Positions 4,184 to 8,944 of a stretch of DNA of 8,944 nt are shown piece after piece (the stretch's first letter is position 1; each line of letters begins with the position of its first letter). The translations under genes and the position numbers were made by a program. Source of the DNA: Planctomycetaceae bacterium (GTDB lineage Bacteria; Planctomycetota; Planctomycetia; Pirellulales; Thermoguttaceae); the NCBI GenBank assembly GCA_009776995.1, contig WRMR01000182.1, forward strand, positions 1 through 8,944, written 5' to 3'. The notes under the pieces are model-generated. The model searched no databases and was not told the DNA's origin. It worked only from the letters and a program-made list of their open reading frames with translations.

Positions 4184-6947
4184 AGAATGGGATATCATCG
4201 TCCGGGTTGTTTAGTACGGGTGGCAAGGGTTCACCCCAAGCGTCAAGGTTTTGCAGGTTGGCCGCAACGCCCTCCGGTTTTTCACCGAGTTCGTATTTGA
4301 TGATGCGGTCAAAATGCTCGCCAGTGACTTTTCTCACGGTGATCTTTTGAGTTGTCGCAAGACCACCGCCGTTGGCGATGTCAACGGCCTCTTGTGCCGT
4401 TTCGGGCAAGGGGTCATTGGAATGCTCCCGCCACCATTTCTCGAACTTCTTGCGCGCCCATCCGTTATGTTCGGGGCAAAGCCACTCCGACTGGCGATCA
4501 CAGAAACCGGTCTGGTAATCAATGCGAAACGTTTTCGGCACATCCTCGCCCGCGCCGCGTTTGGTATGCACACTGTAAAACACATCATTGACCTCGTATT
4601 CCGTATCAATGATCTGGCCGGTGAGTATCCCCTCGCTGGACGCCTTGGCGTCATGCTGTTCTTTTTCCGGCTCCGGGAACTCATGCCCGCATTCGGGACA
4701 ATGACGAATTGCCGCGTGAACGAAGGTCTGGCATTCGGGACACTCTTTCACGGGTGCATCGCCGCTACCGGGCTGGACATCCTTGACCTTAATCGCATCC
4801 ACCGGCCCATGCCGCATGATGTTGCCGCCGTAGTCCAAAACAAGGCAATCCTGTTTCGACTCATGCAGGCGGAAACCTCTCCCGCAACACTGGTAATAAA
4901 GCCCCGGACTCGCGGTCGGACGTAACAAAACGACGCAATCCACATTCGGTGCGTCAAAGCCCGTGGTGAGAACATTGACATTGACAAGGTATTTCAAACG
5001 CGGCAACGGGTCGCCGAACAGGTTTTTATCGACCTTCTCACCTTTGAAACGTTTTAATATGGTCTCCCGGTCAGAGGATGGCGTGTCGCCTGTGATAAGG
5101 CCACATTCGACTCCGGAGTATTTTTCGATGGTCTCCTTGACGTGTTCGGCATGGGCAACTGATGAGGCAAAGATCAAAACGCTGTGCCGGTCTTTCGTTT
5201 GCATGATGATCTCGCGACAAGCCGAAGCGACGAGGTCGGTATTGTTCATCAACTCCTCGACCTCGGCGGCGATAAATTCACCGGCACGAATATGCAGGTT
5301 GGAACAATCGACCTTGCTGCGCCCGCCTTTCGTTTTCAAGGGACAAAGATATTTTTGTTCGATCAGCTCCTTGACACCGATCTCAAAACAAATATCATGA
5401 AGCAAGTTGTCGGGCCCGCAGAGCAATCCCGACTTCATGCGATACGGCGTTGCCGTCAGCCCGATTAAGCGAATGAGTGGATTGATTTCACGCATGGCGG
5501 TAAGAAAGGTTTGATACATGCCTTCGCCGTCCGGAGGAATCAAATGTGCCTCATCGATAATCACCAGATCAAAATGTCCGAGTTCATCAGCACGGGTATA
5601 AACCGATTGAATGCCCGCGACGATGACCGGCTCGTTGGTGTCCCGCGAATTGAGTCCGGCGGAATATACACCGACCGGCAAATTGGGAGCGATGCGGCGC
5701 AGGGTAGTGGCTGACTGCTCAAGCAATTCCTTGACATGGGCAAGCACCAGCACCCGACCGTTCCACATCGTGACGGCATCCATGCAAATCGCCGAAAGCA
5801 AGGGCGTTTTACCACTGTTATGATGAACCATAAATTGACCATCAACATACAAATGGTCACCGTCAAGCGTAAAACCGTAATAGTTCTGACGTCCAACCTG
5901 TTCAATGATAAATCCGGAACGTAAAACATTTTTAATTTGCCTTCGTCCCGGATACTGCTTTCGTTGGAGGCGACAAGGAATAACCGAACAATCCCCACAA
6001 ATACTCACGCGATAATACCAGCCGCCGCCACCTGTTTGGCACAGACAATATTTGGAACGGACATAAACAAAAAACCCAAGACTCCTCGCCAAAAATGCAA
6101 TATCACTGGCAAGTTCCATTGATTTTGTGATATAATCAAAGAAACCATGAGCCATGTGACCATCGGAATCCATCAGCCCGGCAAGTAATTTCAAACGTTC
6201 TTCTCGCGATGCGACAAGGTATAGTTGTGGAATGAACTTTGTGCCGGATTTTTGTCCCATTAACCCAAATTGCGTGAGGATTTGTATCAAGAGATGTTCC
6301 TTGCCTCTGCCGCCAACGATGCTGTAAGTTGGACAACGAACTTTGTCGTCATCCACACTTACTTCGCAACCGATTGATGTTGCATAATCACACCATGCCC
6401 TTTCGATTTCCACATCTTTAGTTGTCAAATTTATGTCATCTCGAAAACTTCCGTCACCCAGCATAAGACCGAGAATATAGGGTGGAATCGGAAGGTCGGG
6501 TGTCGATGCAAAATCAATTGGAACATGATATAATTTTCGTAAGTGTTTCCACGATTTGGATTTTGTCATATATTCGCGGACACTGATATTGTCAATTTCA
6601 CCTCCTTGTTTATGGCAAGGATAAGGCTTTCCTTCCCGTGTACAAACAAGCGAGAGGATATGACCGCCATTAACAATGAATGGTTCGCCTTTGATCGGTT
6701 GAATTCGGAACATTTCATCATTTCCACGACAGAGTTGTAACACCCGGCGAGGTTTGGAATCCGGCCCCATAACCAAGTCATCCACAAGGACATTTTCAAT
6801 GGGTTTAACACTTCCGTCAAACATCAGTATGGGATGTCCTTTGGCATGGCAACCTGTTGGCAGAACCACACAGGGATTGCCGTCCTTGTTTCGCAGGTAA
6901 TCGTAAACCGCGTCAATGGCCGCTTGTTGGTAGTCACGCAGTTGCAT
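4182..6947 (-). CDS. RadD-type SF2 DNA helicase with in-frame intein and SSB-like tail
   Basis: The 921-residue precursor holds a 345-residue intein (33-377); spliced it would be 576 residues, close to E. coli RadD (586). Helicase motifs are Walker A VVLPTG/SGKT split by the intein, DEAH at 465-468, LTATPYR (497-503), LTTGFDAP (660-667) and QCCGRGFR (686-693). Segments RVLVLAHVKELLEQ, YSAGLN, ITGDTP and LVLDYGGN closely follow RadD (YejH), a helicase family of repair and recombination. A four-cysteine zinc site follows (C736, C739, C750, C753), as in RadD, then a C-terminal domain rich in Trp. The last residues are DDDIPF, the same as the tip of E. coli SSB. The start has AGGAGG seven bases upstream, overlapping the stop of the beta-helix gene. 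Uninterrupted activity requires splicing, because the intein destroys the ATP-binding loop. The role is probably phage or element replication or recombination. Confidence 0.9.
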   Translation of the reverse strand: MQLRDYQQAAIDAVYDYLRNKDGNPCVVLPTGCHAKGHPILMFDGSVKPIENVLVDDLVMGPDSKPRRVLQLCRGNDEMFRIQPIKGEPFIVNGGHILSLVCTREGKPYPCHKQGGEIDNISVREYMTKSKSWKHLRKLYHVPIDFASTPDLPIPPYILGLMLGDGSFRDDINLTTKDVEIERAWCDYATSIGCEVSVDDDKVRCPTYSIVGGRGKEHLLIQILTQFGLMGQKSGTKFIPQLYLVASREERLKLLAGLMDSDGHMAHGFFDYITKSMELASDIAFLARSLGFFVYVRSKYCLCQTGGGGWYYRVSICGDCSVIPCRLQRKQYPGRRQIKNVLRSGFIIEQVGRQNYYGFTLDGDHLYVDGQFMVHHNSGKTPLLSAICMDAVTMWNGRVLVLAHVKELLEQSATTLRRIAPNLPVGVYSAGLNSRDTNEPVIVAGIQSVYTRADELGHFDLVIIDEAHLIPPDGEGMYQTFLTAMREINPLIRLIGLTATPYRMKSGLLCGPDNLLHDICFEIGVKELIEQKYLCPLKTKGGRSKVDCSNLHIRAGEFIAAEVEELMNNTDLVASACREIIMQTKDRHSVLIFASSVAHAEHVKETIEKYSGVECGLITGDTPSSDRETILKRFKGEKVDKNLFGDPLPRLKYLVNVNVLTTGFDAPNVDCVVLLRPTASPGLYYQCCGRGFRLHESKQDCLVLDYGGNIMRHGPVDAIKVKDVQPGSGDAPVKECPECQTFVHAAIRHCPECGHEFPEPEKEQHDAKASSEGILTGQIIDTEYEVNDVFYSVHTKRGAGEDVPKTFRIDYQTGFCDRQSEWLCPEHNGWARKKFEKWWREHSNDPLPETAQEAVDIANGGGLATTQKITVRKVTGEHFDRIIKYELGEKPEGVAANLQNLDAWGEPLPPVLNNPDDDIPF
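4185..4202 (-). other. SSB-type C-terminal peptide DDDIPF
   Basis: The helicase ends Asp-Asp-Asp-Ile-Pro-Phe just before its TAA. In bacterial SSB this acidic tip with a terminal Pro-Phe is the docking site for many repair and replication proteins (PriA, RecQ, RecO, exonuclease I and others). It is preceded by a Pro/Asn-rich flexible stretch, as in SSB. Binding to SSB partners is inferred. Confidence 0.7.
5817..6851 (-). mobile_element. 345-aa intein with LAGLIDADG homing endonuclease
   Basis: The intein runs from Cys33 to Asn377 of the precursor. The splicing blocks are present: Cys1 with GHPILMFDGSVKPIENVLVDD (spread over about 25 residues, block A), the block B His in NGGHILSL, block F in YYGFTLDGDHLYVDG, and the His-Asn end VHHN followed by Ser+1. 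Block B has Asn where the usual Thr stands (N-x-x-H for T-x-x-H). The endonuclease has both motifs, ILGLMLGDG (precursor 158-166) and LLAGLMDSDG (254-263), with catalytic Asp in each, plus the block D FIPQL region. It should therefore splice itself out and may still cut an empty Walker A allele to spread. Base content differs from the host gene: two sampled 60-base rows inside (6421-6480 and 6541-6600) are 40% and 35% GC, against 57-58% in two rows of extein (5221-5280, 4441-4500). That supports separate acquisition. Confidence 0.93.
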
Positions 6948-6954
6948 TGATCCG

Positions 6955-6960
6955 CCTCCT
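6955..6960 (-). promoter_or_regulatory. ribosome-binding site of the helicase
   Basis: AGGAGG lies seven bases before the helicase ATG at 6947, and shares bases with the TAG stop (6959-6961) of the beta-helix gene. This is a strong site that confirms the helicase start and couples the two genes. Confidence 0.8.
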
Positions 6961-7765
6961 ATTTCGCAATGTGCAAATCACCGTTACGCATGGTCACATG
7001 CCGGTCGCCGGAAAACATGACGTTATCGAGTCGGCCGGTGACGTTGACAATGACATGACAGGTGACCAGCGACTTGCCGCCCAAAACAGTTTGACCGCAA
7101 ATCAGTGAGTTCCCGGTGACAATGGTACGATCAAAGACACAGGCCTTTTGAATGACATGCGCCGTTCCCGAAACCAATACCCGGCCGCGAATTTCAGCCT
7201 CATCGTCGATGAGAGTGTGTTCGAGAATCCGAACGCGCCCGATGATTTTGCAATGTCCGGCAAGGACAGCGTGGTCGCGGATGGACACCCGGCCTTCAAG
7301 GAATGCAAAATCCTTGATACGCACCAGTCCGTCAGCATTCGGCATAGACGTCTTGCCGGACTGACTGCGATAGCCGTAACAATACAGCCTCGCATGATCG
7401 CAAACGGTCACGCATCCGCTGAGGTAAGTCGAATTGCCGACGTAAGCATGACCGCAGACAAAGGCATGTTGATCAAGCAATGCCTCCCCCTCAACAACAG
7501 CGTTGCCGGTGGCGATTGCATAACCCTTGAGTACCGCATGGCCGCGCACAATGGCGTTTTTCGTGACACGGGCATTGCCGTAAACCGCCGCCTTGTCGCC
7601 GACCCAGCAGTCGCCGGATTGGGAAAGGTTGCCCGTGTCCTCAATGAACCCGCCGGGCGTTCCTTTTTTGATTGTTCCAATGTCCCGCTTGGCAACGATG
7701 CGATGCAGGCAGCGTCCGTCGGGCAAATAGCGTTTCTGGTTGATGATGGTGTATTTTCGGGTCAT
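6959..7765 (-). CDS. hexapeptide-repeat beta-helix protein, phage type
   Basis: The 268-residue protein opens MTRKYTIINQKRYLPDGRCL followed by HRI and AKRDIGTIKKGTPGGFIEDT, an N-terminal cap common in phage and E. coli YdcK-type proteins. The rest is a run of imperfect six-residue repeats of the V/I-x-G-x-A-x kind (for example YGNARVTKNAIVRGHAVLKG and EGRVSIRDHAVLAGHC) that fold as a left-handed parallel beta-helix. About 30 coils can be counted by eye. There is no acetyl- or acyltransferase signature outside the repeats, so I would not call it an enzyme. Such proteins are recurrent in prophages with unknown role. The ATG at 7765 has AGGAG only three bases upstream, which is a short spacing, and follows the previous stop (7778) by 12 bases. 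It is cytoplasmic: no signal peptide or membrane segment is present. Confidence 0.8.
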   Translation of the reverse strand: MTRKYTIINQKRYLPDGRCLHRIVAKRDIGTIKKGTPGGFIEDTGNLSQSGDCWVGDKAAVYGNARVTKNAIVRGHAVLKGYAIATGNAVVEGEALLDQHAFVCGHAYVGNSTYLSGCVTVCDHARLYCYGYRSQSGKTSMPNADGLVRIKDFAFLEGRVSIRDHAVLAGHCKIIGRVRILEHTLIDDEAEIRGRVLVSGTAHVIQKACVFDRTIVTGNSLICGQTVLGGKSLVTCHVIVNVTGRLDNVMFSGDRHVTMRNGDLHIAK

Positions 7766-7777
7766 ATTCTCCTGCTA

Positions 7778-8689
7778 TCAATTGGGGAAAGGATCATCGT
7801 GATACGATGCACGAATCAACACATTGGAGGCAATGGTACATTGTTCAAAATACTCGTTTCCGAGCCGGTAACGCAGTTCGGCGGCGGCCATTTGGGGATC
7901 GCCAAGCGGGACATTGACATACATCGTATTGCGGGGTGCCCGGCGACCGGGACTGCATTTCGTACTTCGCTTTTTCAGGTCAATCTCCTCGTACTCATCA
8001 GGTTCGTCCGGGATGTTTTCCAGTTCCCGGCGTACCGGTTCCGGCGGGATGATTTCAAACTCCTCACAGGCCTCCGTCCACGGCTTGCGCTGCGAACCGT
8101 CCAACAGGCACTCGCCGCGCGAGTCCATGAAGTTCAGACAGTGACTGCAACTTTCGGAAGACGATGGTTTTGTTCCGATGTTTTTGGTATTGATCACCCG
8201 GCCATCACTTCCGCATCGAATATTTGACTGCGGAATTTCCGCAGTCAACTCCAATTCCTGCCGCATGACCGCAACGGTCTTACCGTCAACGCCGACATGC
8301 AGCGCAATTTGACGGTCACTCAAACTGGCACCCTTCGGATGCAATAACGCCGCTTTGATGGCATTACGCTTGTCGGCGTTGCTTCGCCGCAGACCGTGTG
8401 ACTTGTTTGCCGCAAGACTTTCCCAGATCGCATCTTCAATCGTCCCCATGTGCTGTTCGGCAAGAATCGGGTCATTGGGTTTTGCCCGCATGTGCGCGTG
8501 ATACCTGTGAAAACCGTCCACAAGGATGAAGTGATTTCCGGCCTCATCGTAAAACACGAGGATCGCCGGAAATTCATCACCACGCTCCATTGCCTCGGCA
8601 TATTCGGCGATCACTGACTCATTCATTTCAAGTCGCAACTGCGTTCCGCAATCGGTCAAAATCAGCTTGGGGTCAATTTTGCTGGTCAT
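7778..8689 (-). CDS. ParB-like DNA-binding protein with HTH and cysteine cluster
   Basis: The 303-residue protein starts MTSKIDPKLILTDCGTQLRL; a strong AAGGAGG lies four bases upstream of 8689, so the longer frame to 8746 is not used. Residues 20-65 form a ParB/sulfiredoxin-type fold with VDGFHRYHA (57-65) in place of the GEHR-type loop. A linker with ANKSHGLRRSNADKR (94-108) and a helix-turn-helix (SLSDRQIALHVGVDGKTVAV, 122-141) follow, a pairing typical of phage and plasmid ParB-like regulators. A cysteine set C181-x2-C184, C194 and C208 (SCSHCLNF...GECLL...WTEACEEF) could hold a metal. A very acidic stretch (PDEPDEYEEIDL) precedes the C-terminal domain with PQMAAAELRYRLG. It overlaps the stop of the HTH-only gene by 17 bases. 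It likely binds DNA to regulate or partition the element; enzyme activity is not shown. Confidence 0.8.
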   Translation of the reverse strand: MTSKIDPKLILTDCGTQLRLEMNESVIAEYAEAMERGDEFPAILVFYDEAGNHFILVDGFHRYHAHMRAKPNDPILAEQHMGTIEDAIWESLAANKSHGLRRSNADKRNAIKAALLHPKGASLSDRQIALHVGVDGKTVAVMRQELELTAEIPQSNIRCGSDGRVINTKNIGTKPSSSESCSHCLNFMDSRGECLLDGSQRKPWTEACEEFEIIPPEPVRRELENIPDEPDEYEEIDLKKRSTKCSPGRRAPRNTMYVNVPLGDPQMAAAELRYRLGNEYFEQCTIASNVLIRASYHDDPFPN

Positions 8690-8692
8690 TGT
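8670..8692. repeat. 23-bp direct repeat spanning the ParB-like start, copy 1
   Basis: The same 23 bases occur at 8881-8903. On the minus strand they cover the ATG and the codons for MTSKIDP. Exact identity over this length is far above chance and, with the related proteins, shows a tandem duplication. Confidence 0.9.
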
Positions 8693-8900
8693 TCCTCCTT
8701 TCCAACTCACGCCGAACACGTCCGACTGTGACGTGATCGACTCCAACGTGCTTGCCGATCAGTCGATCACTCCAGGCACGACTGTAAGGATGTAAAAGAG
8801 CAAGTCTGACGGCTTTGCGTTTGTCGGCATTGGTGCGACGTAATCCTTGTGGTATGTTTGCGTCGATACAAATTTCGTTTGGGTCAATTTTGCTGGTCAT
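8673..8900 (-). CDS. 75-aa HTH-only paralog of the ParB-like protein
   Basis: The chosen start at 8900 gives MTSKIDPNEICIDANIPQGL, with GGAG eight bases upstream. Its first seven residues equal those of the next gene, and residues 19-66 (GLRRTNADKRKAV, then WSDRLIGKHVGVDHVTVGRV) align with residues 99-146 there. The ParB nuclease-fold domain between is absent, replaced by a 10-residue bridge. The product is thus a free helix-turn-helix with a basic tail (VRRELERR). A natural guess is that it competes with, or represses, the full protein at the same DNA site. The last codons NDQQN plus TGA are read from the start region of the next gene, overlapping by 17 bases. An extension of the open frame to 8939 exists but lacks a better ribosome-binding site. 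Confidence 0.75.
   Translation of the reverse strand: MTSKIDPNEICIDANIPQGLRRTNADKRKAVRLALLHPYSRAWSDRLIGKHVGVDHVTVGRVRRELERRNNDQQN
8693..8701 (-). promoter_or_regulatory. ribosome-binding site of the ParB-like gene
   Basis: AAAGGAGGA lies three bases before the ATG at 8689 and sits within the coding end of the HTH-only gene. It settles the start at 8689 rather than the upstream ATG at 8746. Confidence 0.8.
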
Positions 8901-8903
8901 TGT
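8881..8903. repeat. 23-bp direct repeat spanning the HTH-only start, copy 2
   Basis: Identical to 8670-8692. It covers the start codon of the 75-aa gene and, in another frame, the end of the gene upstream, so the overlap between stop and start is also duplicated. Confidence 0.9.
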
Positions 8904-8943
8904 CTTTACTCCGCTGGAATTTGCTAATCGTTTCAACAAGTGC
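8884..8943 (-). CDS. 3' end of an upstream gene (partial)
   Basis: A frame open from the right edge reads ALVETISKFQRSKDNDQQN and stops with TGA at 8884-8886, inside the start of the 75-aa gene. The last residues NDQQN are the same as the end of the 75-aa protein, because both genes end within the same duplicated start sequence. The overlap of 17 bases is also the same. Only about 19 residues are visible, so the family is unknown. It is probably a real operon member, but chance open frames of this length are common. Confidence 0.45.
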   Translation of the reverse strand, partial: ALVETISKFQRSKDNDQQN

Positions 8944-8944
8944 C

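Noticed and set aside
4251..4925. 224-residue plus-strand open frame
   Set aside because: It is opposite the helicase zinc-finger and motif VI region, which is strongly conserved on the minus strand.
7148..8227. 359-residue plus-strand open frame across two genes
   Set aside because: It is antisense to the beta-helix and ParB-like genes and spans the gap between them. Its residues mirror the repeat codons of the beta-helix gene, and nothing in it resembles a protein family.
8690..8746. Longer start of the ParB-like protein at 8746
   Set aside because: The AAGGAGG site directly before 8689 and the shared MTSKIDP start of its paralog favour 8689.
1..8944. CRISPR array, tRNA or rRNA genes
   Set aside because: No regularly spaced repeats, no cloverleaf-like segment with a CCA-type end, and no rRNA-like sequence were seen by reading; no search program could be run.

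Overview
This window looks like a decayed junction between a phage-type or mobile replication gene cluster (right two thirds, all on the minus strand) and a patch of broken insertion sequences with a TPR-gene remnant (left third). The host cannot be named from the sequence. An ISAzo13-type ('Rhodopirellula transposase') relic beside an IS66 relic, and a ParB-like/DUF3987 cluster, are common in the Planctomycetota/Lentisphaerota (PVC) group. That placement is an inference of low confidence. TGA is used as a normal stop and most starts have clear Shine-Dalgarno sites, so this is ordinary bacterial or phage coding.

Left, 1-646: an AT-rich stretch with a good sigma70-like promoter (48-76). It is followed by a TPR-protein frame that is open from 80 to 646 but has no usual start codon before 275, so the 5' end of this gene is missing or frameshifted. 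647-1481: an ISAzo13-family transposase on the minus strand, with DDE residues intact and its N-terminal domain cut off. 1484-2768: an IS66 relic on the plus strand, consisting of a TnpA tail, a full-length TnpB, and a TnpC with two in-frame TGA stops that is cut off just after its first catalytic Asp. A hairpin covers the TnpC start codon. No IS66 end is visible on either side.

Right, 2714-8944: a tightly packed minus-strand operon, read from right to left. Its genes are: the tail of an upstream gene, a 75-aa HTH-only protein, a 303-aa ParB-like protein of the same family, a hexapeptide-repeat beta-helix protein, a RadD-type SF2 helicase, a coiled-coil/zinc-ribbon protein, a 30-aa membrane peptide not previously apparent as a gene, and a ParB-DUF3987 chimera. 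The IS66 relic has truncated the 3' end of this last gene. Most junctions are overlaps (ATGA, or starts nested in the previous stop), or stops that overlap the next gene's ribosome-binding site. This suggests one transcript with translational coupling, driven from a promoter beyond the right edge.

The most interesting gene is the helicase. A 345-aa intein with complete splicing residues and both LAGLIDADG catalytic aspartates interrupts its Walker A loop (PTG/SGKT). Its last six residues, DDDIPF, are the same as the tip of bacterial SSB. Bacterial RadD is an SSB-binding repair helicase, so a RadD-like enzyme carrying its own SSB-type tip may compete for, or recruit, the host proteins that dock on SSB. 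The cluster as a whole probably supports DNA replication, recombination or partition of a phage or integrative element. No complete defence or other novel multi-gene system could be shown.
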